Source: Lithospermum erythrorhizon (lineage: Eukaryota > Streptophyta > Magnoliopsida > Boraginales > Boraginaceae). From it: a stretch of 64,000 nt of DNA. The notes beneath the pieces are model-generated. The model ran no database searches. It worked only from the letters and a program-made list of their open reading frames with translations, and was not told the DNA's origin. The stretch covers positions 161,618 through 225,617 of the forward strand of contig JADFUC010001470.1 of the NCBI GenBank assembly GCA_019722365.1, read 5' to 3'. Positions within the stretch are counted from its first letter, which is position 1. Every line of letters starts with the position of its first letter. Shown in pieces: positions 12,075 through 25,100 of this stretch. The position numbers and the translations under genes are program-made.

Positions 12075-12790
12075 ATGGCTACCGCTATTGCTACTCCTAA
12101 GAACTCGCTTCGCTCGGCCTTGAAAAGTGCAAAATTTGAATAACTTTCGAATTTTGGCCAGTGGTCGAAACTTGAGGAATCATTCTCGAGCAAGGAAGGC
12201 CGAATCACGTCTTCGAGCAATAAGGTTCAGCGAAACCTAATGATAGTGCTCCATTAGGAAAAGGGATCCCACCAAAAGCCTGAAGTCACGTCTTTGTGGA
12301 TGTCGATGTCTAAGTACTTGCCAATATGGAACAGCCGTTCAAATTCAATATATATGAAAAGGTGGTAGCATATGACATATACCGGCAACTTGAGGAATTA
12401 TTCGAAAGGGCCTTAAAGCGAGATATGACATTATGCGTCTTTCACCGTGGACATCAGGCGGGCCCGGGCCCATGACCCTCGTATCATTAAAATGATTGGC
12501 TTGATCGATCGACTCAGCGCCACAGGCACGGTGCTCTCAACGAAACTGGCTGTGGATCTCGTCGCAGTCTGCTTCCAGACAAATTCTCTCGGTTGTCGTG
12601 ACTTCCAATATGCACAAGTTTGAGTTATCTCTAGCAGGCGCATAAGATGATCACGAATCTTTGAGCCGAACACAGGTAAGACTAAAACTTCTACTCATAC
12701 GTTTTGGTGGTCGAAAACAGAAGAAATTCAAGAAAGAAGAAGAAGTTTGCCGGCGAGACCAAGGGTTCGAGTAATCCCAAGGTTCTTTGG
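12075..12790 (+). pseudogene. copia gag remnant
   Basis: The ATG at 12075 opens MATAIATPKNSLRSALKSAK, resembling the N-terminus of Tork-type gag, followed by a frameshift into the conserved NFxxW-like segment. The rest is scattered over three frames up to a Lys-rich stretch near 12715-12760 that precedes the protease. There is no intact frame. Confidence 0.7.
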
Positions 12791-15700
12791 AAAGGAGGAG
12801 CTAGGAAGGATGAGCGAGTGTCATTGCGGAGCTTCCAGACCGGCAGGAAGTCGACCCTGCGAGGAGGATTCCGCAGATGATGGGAAGAATGGTCTCGTGA
12901 CCGCTCGGCCCTAAAGGTGTGTATGTTATTGAAGTTTGTACAACTTCTAATTCTACTTCGTGGGTGCTAGACACCGGTTGTGGTTCATGTTGTCGTAATA
13001 TCACGGGAACTCGAGTCAAGTAGAAGACTTCGAGAAAGGGGAAATGGATGCGTGTGGGGAAATGGGCGCGAAGGTTGCGGCCCTTGCGGTGGGATCCATT
13101 AGTTTCGCCCAATCCCACGGGCACTTGTTTGAACTTATCTCCGGTTCTTATGTACACGCAATTTCTTGAGGAATATTATTTCTATTTACATTTTTGAATA
13201 ATGATGGTTTCATTTTCAATAGATCCCGATGAATTTAGGATCACGAGGAATGGGAGTAGTATTGGTACGCCTCCGCTTCAAAATGGTCTATCACGTTTAG
13301 ACATGATTAATGAGTCATATAACATAAACTTAAAAGCGGAATAAGCTAACGACTTAAACCAAACATACACATGGCATTCTGAGACTAGGTCATTCTTGAG
13401 AACGAATGAAGAAACTCCACTCCGGTGGAATACTTGAAGGTTTCGATTATGAATCCTCCCGATAAGTGTAGTGCGCATACAGGCAAAATGACCAAAATAC
13501 TTTCGCTTAAATGAAAGGGCAAGTGATTTATTAAGGATAAATACGCGATGTATGTGGGCGATATGAGCATCTGAAAGGAGGTTATAACTACTTCATTACA
13601 TTCTTGATGACTACGATGAATCTGGTTTGTGTATCGATGAGACCTGAAACCACGAGTCACTTTGAGAGAAATTGAGGAGTTCAAAATGAAATTACAAAAC
13701 CCAGATTGAACAAGGCAATAAAGATTCTCGATCTACGATAGAGGTGGAAATATTTGAGTCACGGGGATTCAATACTCATCTTAGAGAGTGTGGTATTGTT
13801 CCTGACTCACTCCGGCGGAGCGCCCAGCGGCGTAATGGCGTGTCCGAAGGAGAAAATCGAACCGCTTCTTGACATGGTTCGATCTATGATGAGCCTATCG
13901 ATCTACCCGGTTAATTTCTAGGGATATGCACTTCTAAAGCGCGGCAACACCTTAAGCGGATGTCCAACCAAGTCGTGAATCGAACTCCCGTGAGCTGGTT
14001 TGGGAAGATTACGAGTTGGGTTTCCAAGATTTAGGTACGTAGGAAGCTTATGTTAAAGAGATTAACAAAGATAAGCTTTAGCCCAAATCTGATAAATACT
14101 ATTTCATAGGATATCCAAGGGAAAGCAGTTGGTTACTACGTCTACGAGCGGAGAATAAAATCTTCATTGTCGGAGCAGGGTATTCCTTGAAAAGGAATAT
14201 ACGTCGAGAGAAGGACTAGAAGTAATGGTGTTCATCTTGATGAATCTCGAGGCGATGAAGTCAATATCGATGCATCTAATGCAGAGGCATCGACACACAT
14301 AAGAGTGGAACCTTCTTTCATAGGGCCGATTCTTGATCGAGCGTGGAAAGGCTGACGCCCAGGAGATCAGCGAGGATTCGCCGCGAACGGAAGCGGTATG
14401 GTGAAACTTTCATCATGAGTAGCGAGCCTGCTACAAAGAAGCAATGAATAAACGAGGATGGCGACAAATGGCAAATTGTGAAATGCGATACGAGATGGAT
14501 TCTATGTACCAAGCGAGTTTGGTCTTGTTGGATTGCAAAATGGGGCTAAATACTATTGAATGTAAATGGGTATTTAAGAAGAAACATGATAAAGAGGCAG
14601 GCGTTGATGTTTTCAAAGCTAGACTTGTGAAGGTTTCAAACAAGTTCCGCGGGTGGACTATGGCGAAACACTCGCCGGTGGCTATGCTTAAATCCATCCG
14701 GATAATCTTAGCCATTCTTTGCATTCATGACATGATATGGCAAATGGATGTAAAGACATTTCTGAATGGAATTTAGAGGAAGATGTGTACATGGTACAAC
14801 CTCAGGCTTTACATCCTAAAGGACCTAAGAGGTATCTGAAGTTGCAAAAGTCCATTTATGGTCTTAGCCGGGCATCATGATTGGAATCTACGTTTTTTGA
14901 TGAGATCGATCAAAGAGTTTGGTTTCATCGAGCGAAGAAGAATCTTGTGTATACAAGAAGGTAAGTGGGGAGTTATGTATCATTCATAGTCTGTATGGGT
15001 GACATACTTATCATTGAAACAACATTAGAGTGCTAAGCTACGATCCGGATTGGTGTGCAAATGTTTCTGATGAAGGACTTAGGCCCATGATATATACTTG
15101 GAATAAAAGATCCACGGGATCGAGGTGAGGCGATTGGACTTTGTCGGGATACTTATGTGAATAAGGTATTGCAAGGATTCAACATGAGTAATTCAGAAGG
15201 GTAATCTCCCATTGAGACATGGAGTTGACTCGCGAGCCTGGTGTCAGCTACTTGATCTTGAGATGAGCAGAATGAGAGACATACCTTATCTTCGGCTATA
15301 GGATCCATAAATGTATGCCATGTTGTGCCTTAGACACGATGTGTCTTATGTAAGCTAAGTGTAACCCGATGAATGCCCATTAATCGGTGAAAGCCCTTTG
15401 GATTGCGATTGAAATTATAGTATAGAAGAACTAAAAGTGCTGCTGGCGAATATATGGTGGAGATGAGGAGTTAAGCGATTGACGAAGTGCGCGGCGCGGT
15501 TTTGGCGAAAAGAGGCCTTCTCGTTCAGTCACAGGTATGTATTTTAATACCAGCGGTGGAAGCGAGTATCTTGGAGGAGTTCCAAGCAGTCTTGTTGCGA
15601 TTCTACCCGCGAGAATCTGAGTACATCAGCGGCGTACGGAAACCCCATTAAGAAGCGTATTATATAAAGAGTTAGTGAGCCGAACTTGGTGTGGTACCTA

Positions 15701-15960
15701 ATTGAGGGACGATTAGGTTGCTTTGTGAAAATATTGGGGCAATAGCTCGAAGCTAAGGAACTTGAGCACATCCTGAATCCAAAGCACGTACTCATAAAGT
15801 ATCACGATTAGAGATAATATGCTTGATAGAGGTGATGTCAAAGTATGTAAAAAGTAGAAGCTTGAGGAGGCCAATACGGCGAGCCCCGCTACTAAACCAC
15901 TAAGTCGAGGGCAAAGCGTAGTGAAGCGTCGGCGAACATAGGTCTTGACGGATGTCGCGG
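12791..15960 (+). pseudogene. copia pol remnant (protease, integrase, RT, RNase H)
   Basis: Protease: WVLDTGCG near 12960. GAG-pre-integrase: NGLSRLDMINES and QTYTWHS, about 13285-13400. Integrase: a CSACIQAKMTK knuckle and GGYNYFITF, about 13460-13620. RT: CKWVFKKKHDKEAGVDVFKA, then SPVAMLKSIRIILAI and WQMDVKTFLNG, about 14560-14775, continuing in shifted frames through EDVYMVQP and QKSIYGL, with a damaged YVDD near 15000. RNase H: NGAIAQAKE-like and RGDVKVCK segments, about 15690-15850. Many stops and indels make it non-functional. The order places integrase before RT, so this is Ty1/copia, not Ty3/gypsy. Confidence 0.85.
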
Positions 15961-16786
15961 TGGTGTTAGGTTAAGTGGGGAGTCGATTATGTATCTATTG
16001 TGTTATGTGAACAAATATTTGAATATTATTGTAACACATATATTTTAATATATTTGTTTGCTATGACTTTATATGTTTGAATTTACATAATATACATGTA
16101 ATGTATCACCGATGAGTGAAAGGTTAAATCCACTAGGTTAGTCTATGTTTTTCTAGAGGTAACATGAGCTTGGTTTAATTCTGCTCTTGAGCGCTAGAAA
16201 CATAGGATATCCAAAAGGCATGATCGGATGCTTTCATGAATTAGAGGCGTGGCGTCGTATGACCTAACGTGGTGTTTTGATTAGTGATGAATTGATCGCG
16301 TTAACTGCAGGACTAGATCGATACCGTGGGGTTTGCCGGTCGGTGGCCCCAGGAGGCTGGTATGACAGCAATTCATAGAAGATATGTATATACGTGTCTA
16401 TGACATTTGTTTAGAATTTTAGGTTAAATCGATTCTTAGGCCTGCGATATATAACTATCGTGTTATACAAGATGCATTACTTTGACTATGACCAAGCGTG
16501 CGCCTTAAGCGGGGATTATAGCGGCATATGTTGGGTCAGCGCGGTGAAATATAGCGATAGATGTTGATATATTGGGAGGGATTTTGTGTCCGTCCTTGAT
16601 ATCTGAGGAATCTTGGCGCTCTGTAGCGGTTAGTGCTTGATTGGTTTATGGAGACATGTAAATCTTTATTCGATTCATCTTTCGAGTGAAAGTTGTGGGT
16701 GTTTCGCGACAAGCTTCTTATGGTTAGCCTCATTTAGAGATCGCGTGATAAAGGAATTGTAAGATGTCGTCCGAGGCGAGTGGGAG
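15961..16786 (+). other. 3' untranslated tail and polypurine tract of the copia element
   Basis: Non-coding tail after RNase H. Its last ~340 bases are repeated upstream at about 8640-9000. It ends in a GAGGCGAGTGGGAG purine run next to the LTR start at 16787, the expected plus-strand priming site. Confidence 0.65.
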
Positions 16787-17799
16787 TGTTGGAAATCAAT
16801 GAGAATTGGTTCCATTTATTATCTTCGTTGCGACAATTGTGTATGATTCATTTACGGTTGGGTTAAATGTGATTGCTCGAACTTAGTGTTCAACTTAGTA
16901 ATTAATATTCTTAGTGTGGAGTTCATGTGATAATTTAAGGGGTTATGGCGATTCTTAAGATGCTGCTAGGTGTCGTTATAATAATAGTAATTAATTGATT
17001 ATTATTATTATACAGCTTACAATATCACAGTATAGAAGGTCAGCTGCCACATCTGATGACGTTGAGTTATATTTAAATGTATGAAATTAAAGAGAACTAT
17101 AATTGAGAAATGTAATTTCTCAATTCTGAGGATTCTACGTTTATGTAGAATATCGATTGAGCAAAATAGAATCAATTAAATAGTTATTTAATTGGTTAGA
17201 ATAATTTAGTATTTATCGATAAGCTTGAAAGATTATTGATATTGACTTCATTACTATTTAATTAAGCAATTAAATAGTTGACTCGATGTGACTCGTTAAT
17301 TGTCTTGAACTAATAGAGTTAACGAGAGTCGAAAGTATCTTCTTGGGTTCTTTATCGGGCTTGTTTTAACTAGCTATATAAACTCAGCTTTAGGGATTTT
17401 TCATCGTAAGTTTTTGTAAAAACTTTTTCGTAAAACACAGTAGTAGCCCACTTTAGTAGAAATTCTCCGAGAATTTTGGGGTTTTTAGTTTTGTTCGTCC
17501 TTGTTTCTTAGCGTAGATTAGTTCTTGATTGACCCCTCTGGTGTGGACTAACTAGAGATATCATACGATTGATATTCTGACAAAAGAATTTGAAGGGAAG
17601 TCAAATTCCGTTGTGAATTTGAAGCGTGTGGATTTTGGTGCATTCTTTCATTTATGACATAAGTCACTCTGTTCGTATATTTAATTATATGTTTTTGTAT
17701 TGAATAATGTAGTATGCGGCTTTAAAGATCGCAGGCCCATGGATTTGTATTTATACTCACATGTCAGCAGTAATTTTACTTGGCCTTTCGTTTAGCGTA
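16787..17799 (+). repeat. 3' LTR of the copia element
   Basis: It starts TGTTGGAAATCAATGAGAA and parallels the LTR at 9001 throughout, with frequent substitutions and short indels. Its right edge is inferred from the solo LTR of the same family, whose ends are fixed by a target duplication. It is probably near TTTAGCGTA at 17791-17799, but the end is uncertain by some 20 bases. Confidence 0.75.
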
Positions 17800-18788
17800 T
17801 CGGCGTATGACTAAAGGTGATCTTTGGGTGGGACCTATAATAATAAACTTTTTGGCCTAGATATCCTTAATTATCGTGTAATTTTTTATATGGTCTCTGA
17901 ACTTATTTATCTTGTTTAGACGGTCACCTATCACATTCTTTTATGCAGACTGTGGCTCGCGAGCTATATCCTTGCTTGCAGTATATCCCTAAACTAATTT
18001 GCATTTTAAGCAATTAAAATAGTATTTTATCTGCTTAGCTACAAAAAAATAGAACGCGTCTTAAAATATTTTACGTAATTAAAATAATCCCAAAATAAAA
18101 GCTTTATCTTTACTTAGCACATCTGTCGCGCCATCACAAAATGTCATGCTTGAACAACCGATCAGGTAAATAAGTCATGCTTGAACAACCGATCAGGTAA
18201 ATAAGATGAGGTAAATAGTCACAAATGTCATGCTTGAACAACCGATCAGGTAAATAAGATGAGGCTTCAAAAGTAAAAACCCACTGCAATTTTGCATAAT
18301 TTCAATTCTTTTGTGATACGGAAAGTCAATACCATTTCTCATAAGCAGTGCACATTCTTTTTCCTTCTGATGTGGGTAATCCATTTGAATTTCCATGCTT
18401 TGATTAATTAGGTGGAGCTTATGACTTTCCAGAGGTGGGCAACATCAAAACATACTAAATCCTAAACCATTAGAGCTTGAAGATCAGGAGTTACGATGGC
18501 AAGAGGTGGGAGGAGGGATGGTGAGGTGTGAATGAAGGAGGGGGAAAGAATTGGAGGGCAGTGGTAGGGAGTAGAGTTTATTTTAATTAGATAATATATT
18601 TAAAATGTGTTTCCTAACTTTAATTTTATATTAATTATAGTGTTAAGGATAAAAGTTTTTTAGAAATAATATTGTCGTTCATTTTGTGTATTTTAGGGAT
18701 AATATAGTCGTTTCACTTATATTTTAATTAAAAATTAATTAAGGATGTCTTGGGAGACAAAAAAATGAGTATAGATCTGTCGAAGCAA
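17800..18788. other. Intergenic with a 31-base minisatellite
   Basis: No gene is supported. It contains the minisatellite at 18143-18257 and otherwise AT-rich sequence. Confidence 0.4.
18143..18257. repeat. Three-copy 31-base minisatellite
   Basis: The unit starting GTCATGCTTGAACAACCGAT occurs at 18143-18173 and 18174-18204 in direct tandem, and again at 18227-18257 after a 22-base spacer. The copies are essentially identical, so the expansion is recent. Confidence 0.92.
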
Positions 18789-19911
18789 ATACATAAAAAT
18801 TAGCGATGGTAATCTCGACAAATCCATAATAAACCTTTACTAACTTAGCAACTTTCTATATTGATATCCATATAGAAGCTGGATGCCAACTCTAATTTTC
18901 GTAAAGTAAATTTTGATACACATTTCCTACATCCTCGTTGTTGTTATATGAAATGCTAGTAACAATATTCATAGAAATGCTAGTACACGTCACATACCTA
19001 CATCTCTATGTGGTAATTAAATATATATTCTAATAATGACTATTTTCTTTATTAATATTCCTATCTCTAGCCATTAATAATCACTTGAACAGTTCAATAT
19101 ATATCAACATCAAAATATGTAATTGTAATTAAGCTACAATAGTTGGAATATAGGTAATGGATTGCTCACATCTTCGATTAAATCTCTGAGTATTCTCATA
19201 ATTCATCAAACAATTAACAATAACTAAAATAAGGTTAAAAAAAGTCCATATTATATCTAAATAATCGTGAATAAAATAAAGGTATAATCAATTAAACCAT
19301 AAAAATGCTATATATTCTGCACTTATCAATATAAGTATTCGATTGTTAAGTTATCAATTAAATTAAGAGTTTGACAAGAACAACATTTATTCAAAATATG
19401 TTCATGAAATTAAGAAAACTAACTAATATAAGATACTCATAAATATACAATAACTAAAAGACTATCCTATACTTACAAGAGATTGAAAGAACAAAATATT
19501 AAAAGAATCCTAACTTTCCACCTCAAATGTGGCCCTTCCCAATCAATTTTGCTACTTGTTTCTCGGATTGGAAGTGTTACTATGTAAGTTAAACACGCTA
19601 GTATCCTTAATTGTAATTTATATCTAGTGAGATATTTATTTATGGATTGCACAATTTTTTCTCTACTTCCATTATGGAAATATTTAAAATAAGGTGATGT
19701 TAACAAATATCATTGGGAAAAATAAAATTGAAGGATCCAGTTAAATTAGACTAATTTTATCTTATCAATAGAAAAAGTTTGAAATATATTTTCCATTGAT
19801 ATAGTTTTCATTAAGTATTATACAATCTGAGCAAAATTAGTTTGATTAAAATTTAAAAGATACAATACATCGAAAAAATCGAAATTAAGACAATCTTTTT
19901 GTAGCAGTGGA
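18789..19911. mobile_element. Possible non-autonomous CACTA-like element
   Basis: The right end reads TTTTTGTAGCAGTG (19898-19911), resembling the complement of the CACTACAAAAA terminus common to plant CACTA elements. The left side has AAAAATTAGCGATGG near 18796-18810, resembling the sub-terminal motif often next to such ends, but the terminal CACTA is not intact. No transposase inside. Boundaries are tentative. Confidence 0.3.
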
Positions 19912-20292
19912 GGGTAGTATTATTTAATTTGGACAAGTGTCACGTATAGTTTCAATATGAAAAGATCCTTAAAAAATAACATCTAATTTTCCCATTCCTC
20001 AATTACAAATAGAATAAATTATATATGAGGTAGATAAATATCCTTGACATGGCCAAATTAAAGCTTCTACATAAACAATATAGAATTTGAAAGTCGCATT
20101 CGACCGTATGTCTTTAAATCATTATCGTGATTCGATCGCATATGTTTCATTTAATATACCGTTCGATCAGCGCGTGTTTGAAAAATATACCGGCAATTAG
20201 ATTCACATTTATAAAAAGGCGTTAAGTTTGATTTTTTGGAACAAATTGACAGGGATAATATTGTCCAAACATATTTTTTTAATGATGCATCA

Positions 20293-20352
20293 AATCTACT
20301 TTCTTATTCATATTCCCAAAGAGAAAAAAAACCACCAACAAGAAAGTAGATT
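20293..20352. repeat. Perfect inverted repeat, 13-base arms
   Basis: AATCTACTTTCTT at 20293-20305 pairs perfectly with AAGAAAGTAGATT at 20340-20352, around a 34-base A-rich loop. It lies 19 bases before a second hairpin. Function unknown; it may be part of a foldback MITE. Confidence 0.85.
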
Positions 20353-20355
20353 CCA

Positions 20356-20430
20356 TGTCTGTTAAAAATAGTATCAGTGTTGATTGAACATTTCACAATA
20401 TTCATCAAAATCAACACTGATAATTAGACA
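20356..20430. repeat. Inverted repeat, perfect 14-base inner arms
   Basis: TATCAGTGTTGATT (20372-20385) pairs perfectly with AATCAACACTGATA (20409-20422) around a 23-base loop. An outer TGTCT/AGACA pair (20356-20360 and 20426-20430) extends the stem after an asymmetric internal loop. Such a stem could be a MITE or a small-RNA foldback; nothing else in the sequence decides. Confidence 0.85.
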
Positions 20431-22129
20431 GAAAATAAAGAAATTTATTGAAATTAGAATGATTAATGAACTTTTGTTTAGTGAGGATAATACCTAGCTA
20501 ATTGACAAAAAAATTGATGAAGAACTTGGAGAAATGTACGGGAGTAATCGGAATTGTGATCATTTATGACTTAAGTGATGGAGTTTGAGTGCAAGAAAAT
20601 AATATAGATAGTTGAAATGATAGATAATTTAGACTGATATAAGAAGTCATTTGTCTATGAAAAGATAGCATAGCGCGAGAGTAGGCATGAATGAGTGTGA
20701 GTAATCTTAACCCCACGATCCGCGTGGCGTCTCAGGTTTATCTTCAACTAAAAGGAAATAAAGAGACAAGGAAAAGAAACTCATCAGGGGGTGCATATAT
20801 TTCCTCGGGAAGCTTTTTGAGGTAGAAATTTCCACTTTTGCCAGGCTTGAAACACCTTGGCGTCATATTAACGAAATGAAATGACATGCCGCTGACAATA
20901 TGCTTTCAGCCGATAGATGAGCACGCGATGCCGGGGGTTAGGTTAGCGAAATCATTTTGGATGTAAAGCGACATCGATGGCGTACCGATGCACATCTGAG
21001 CACGTAGTGTCTTTGGACCTTATATTTGGCCGTATTTGCGTAAATTGTATTTACAAGTTCATGTCTGATTACCATCATGCTCTGATACACTTGGCATTCT
21101 CCAGTTACATATTGTACATCGGTTGAGTTATGAACAAAAGGAAAAGCTCCTAATTCATATTCATTAAAGAATATCACATGAACGAATATTTGTATACTAC
21201 TTTCAAACCCATTATTAACAAATATATATGTTATTGTGGATAAATTAACATATATAAATTTAAAATAAATACTTTGTTTCATTCCATATATTCATTAAAG
21301 AACATCCTATATGTAACATCCAGAACATGCTCTAACGTCATCCATATTCAACAAAAATACATCGAAGACCAACATCATACGTATTCACGTAATAAAAGCG
21401 ATATGCGATTCCTCGTCAGTAAAAAGAATGGCGTAAGATTACATGCGGCGCATTCACGAACAAGCGTGTCCCCACCTCAGGAAGGGGAACTACGATGATC
21501 GTACCTCGTACGATCTCTGAAATAAAAAAAATAAAAACTAAAGTTAGTTGAAAATATAATAACATAATTGAAATAAAACATAATTCCAAAAAAGCATATG
21601 TTAAAATTTTGATACGTGTATCGCTGAGAGTAAAAAAAGTAGCAGGACAATCTACTCATGATCATCATTAGGCGTCTCGTAGGCTAGTTAGTGATCCGGA
21701 CATGGTACACAATGATACTTATACCTTTGCATGTAATGATAAACAAGCGGTCCACGAACTTCTCGACCACCAACGGACGAACTCTTAGTCATCATCACGT
21801 GATGCAGCATCCACATAATTTCCTGCTATATATATATTAGTGTACAACCTCGAGAGATAGAGGACAACAGCAGCGATACTCCAGGCATGATACAAATTTT
21901 CATTATGAGTTCATTCGAAAATAAATCAACTAATGTTAAGAATTTGAAATTTTAAGCTAATATTAAGAATTTGAAATTTTGAGAAAATCTACAAATTTTT
22001 ATAAATGTTAAGAATGTAATTAATGTTAATATGTTAATAATTTCAAGAATATAATTCATTACCTTGATTGAGCCGTATGATGTGTGCTCGTTTGCAAAGA
22101 GGTAAGGCATTACTCAATGTGTTGGATCT
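20431..22129. other. Intergenic, repeat-like, no recognisable gene
   Basis: Mixed-composition DNA next to the retroelement block. Open stretches here are short and match nothing I know. It may be further internal sequence of the adjacent retroelement. Confidence 0.35.
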
Positions 22130-25100
22130 ATCGACTAACCCTCGATAGTGTTCGGGTATGTTCCGTATACATATTGAATCTCATGATATGTGTAAGGGTA
22201 TCAAATAACCTCAGCATGATCGCTCTGATCATTGACAACATTTTGCGGAAAAAATTTTCTATTTCGGGTTATCCTCGATTCCTTAGTATCCATGGAGATA
22301 GAATTTCAATAATATTTTGTTCTGACGACACATGTTCTCTTGCTTTTCGTGACCAAATACTCGTCGGACAATGGTCAGAATTTAACACTTCGTCTTAAAA
22401 TTAAATGTTACGTCGACTAGAATTAATTTTCTCTTTACCTAACACTTGGGTCAATTCTGTGATTATCATGGCGCTCTTTCCTGGAAAGCTATTTGGTGCC
22501 TGATTGCTTCCGCGGATCAGGATCATGATGCTACATACAAAGGCCAGTTACCACTTAGCATCTTAGATTTACGCGTCTACCTCGGCAACTTGCTTAGCTC
22601 CAGATCAGCGACCTAGGTTGCTTCGACATCTTTGATATCTCTTTCTCTCAATATGAAAATCTACCATATCTTAGCATGCCGTTTCCACACGTTTCGGTCT
22701 TGAGTTCGCATCCTTGATGCTGTGGCCGTTATCGGAGTAAAACGAGTCTATAAAACCGATGGAAATCATTGCTCGAGATAAGTATCATCCGACAACACGT
22801 AAGACTCTTACGTCGTCCAACTTGATTTGTATACTAAATCAAAGTTACTAACGGCTTGATCATAATACGACACAACGTAATGAATAAATTCGTACCCGAC
22901 TTCCTGAGAGGTGCTGGCATGCGAGTTCGGCGAAAATCTTCGGTGGCGTCACCAGCGATCAATGATTAGCAGAAAGAAGAAGGTCGGACTCCATGAAAGA
23001 CTCGATATAGACAACCGCTCGATCACTGCATCTTAGAAAACTGAAGCGCATGCTCACTGCGGGGCACACTGAGCGAAGCACCAGGCTACGTCTGAAAGAA
23101 ATTATGCTTGGTCGTCCATACTGAGTTAGGTCATCGGCAAACTTATTACAGTCACCGATCACGATGGATGACAACATAAAAGACCTCGTTAATAATAACA
23201 ATACACTTTTGTCCGTCGTGGTGAACTAACAGCAATACAAAATCTTCATGACCAAAACATGCATCGATCAGAATCATCTGACCATGCAAATGCACTTTTT
23301 TGTAATCTCACAATCCTGACATATTAGTAGAGCTAATAATTACATGCTTCTTTATTAATTAAATGAAAACTTATAGCAAAGGAGGAAAAGAATTTGTGAG
23401 GATCTTGCAGGCAATTCAATACTTTCGCTTACGATCACTAATCATGACATCGAAGCTAGCGACTTATCGTGACCTCGGCGATCGTCACAGAAACTAGGCA
23501 TGACATTCTGCTTGTGAAGAATAGAGTGTTATAAAATTTGAGTGAATACAAATACCACGGATTTTATCAATCACGTATAATCATGTATATATATAACATG
23601 TGCATGTATCTTGATTTGGAATGAATAGCATCCCTGAAATCATAGAATACTGCCTCTGATATCACTGTCACATACACATGATCTTATAACCATATGAAAT
23701 AAATTACTTATTTAAGGGGAAACAACCTCGATACACAAAATAATCAAATGAGAGTCGCCTCCACAAATAGTAAACAAATAGGGAATCACTCCACAAATAA
23801 TAAACAAATGAGAATCACTCCATAAATAATAAACAAATGAGAGATACCCTCAAATAACAAACAAATGAGAATCCGCTCTGAATAACAAACAAATGATCGC
23901 TCATGAATAATATCGTATAGAGAATCCACTCATGAATAATCGAGATAAGGGTAATACCGTCCCGCCAAGACAGTACCCGCCGATATGCGTATCGCTTTGA
24001 ACCTCCCGAATCCGGAGTGCCATTCGATGTCGTACAGCAAAGAAACTCCGTTAAAGTCGGTATTTCAATGAATATATATCAAATAGTCGAAATAAACTGC
24101 ACCTAGGAGTTCTACGCCTGTGTTGCTGACAGCGTATTGTGATCTGTACTTATTGGCGTGTGGTATAATCATGAGTAACAATGACTCGTAGCATTAGATC
24201 ATACAATCACAACTATCTCGTCACATGAATCCTGTCATGGTATCTAAATAATATAAATCGTAATCCTGACTATAATAAATATATGAATCCTGTCCTTTCA
24301 ATCTGGCATGTCAAAATGGTCGTGACAAAGCAGCATGCTAGAAAAATATAGGCATATTAATAACTATATGGAGGGTTCCCACTTGGCGTATTTGTACTAC
24401 GTGAAGACCAAAGCGATAATGACAACTCACAGGTAGTCCGTGTTAGGTCAGAACTCGGCTCATATTGAAATTACTCGTTACTCTTGATCAAATGGAGCCA
24501 ACCTCTGCTTAACATTTATTAAACCACAGTGTTATGCAGCGTCACAATTCAAAATAACTTTTAGTAATCGTCCGTCCCGAAATTAGTATACATACAAAAT
24601 TCCAACTTAACTGCAACCACGTTTCAACCGTGATCACGACGTTCGGTGAACTTTGTTACGATGGCAACACTTTAAATCACTGATCTAGTAATTCGACGCA
24701 TTACTCGCATAACCTTTAAAATCGCGGCTTATCTTTTCGAAACCGTATATTAAACTCGACCACGCGCCTTTTCATTCACATTTTTTCTCCAAAAGTCACA
24801 GCAAGAAGTCAGCTCGACTACATCGACATATTTTCGGCAAAAATGGATTAATACATAGCTTAATGGCATAATTATAACTTGGGCGATGAAGATTACCTGC
24901 AGAAGTATTAAAGCCCTCGATCGCCAGAAGTCAACGAATTCAACAAAGTCAAACGCTTGTAATCCGTGATGCTCGGCAATCTTCCAATTAACTCTAAAAC
25001 AACTAATTTAAGAATCTAAGAACTTATTATTGTAATTTAAACCAAAATAGAAAAAGTCGACTAAGTCGGCCAAGAGTTGAAAGCATTGTCCTTCTGAAAA

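Larger units (their letters stand above)
9001..17799 (+). mobile_element. Ty1/copia retrotransposon, Tork-like, full structure but decayed
   Basis: Element with 5' LTR (9001-about 9990), PBS (9987-10000), a ~2-kb non-coding leader, gag (from 12075), protease, integrase, RT and RNase H (to about 15960), a ~0.8-kb 3' untranslated tail with polypurine tract, and 3' LTR (16787-about 17799). Coding order protease-integrase-RT-RNase H identifies copia. Every domain carries stops and frameshifts. A solo LTR of the same family is at 56617-59794 on the other strand. No 5-base target duplication could be confirmed because the left LTR is abutted by another copy's internal tail. Confidence 0.85.

Noticed and set aside
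12764..12780. GGTTCGAGTAATCC resembling a tRNA T-arm
   Set aside because: No acceptor or anticodon stem can be built around it, and it lies in copia gag/protease sequence.
22084..22398. 104-residue plus-strand open frame
   Set aside because: It lies inside the retroelement block, is not conserved as an open frame in the second copy near 52.6-52.9 kb, and shows no domain.
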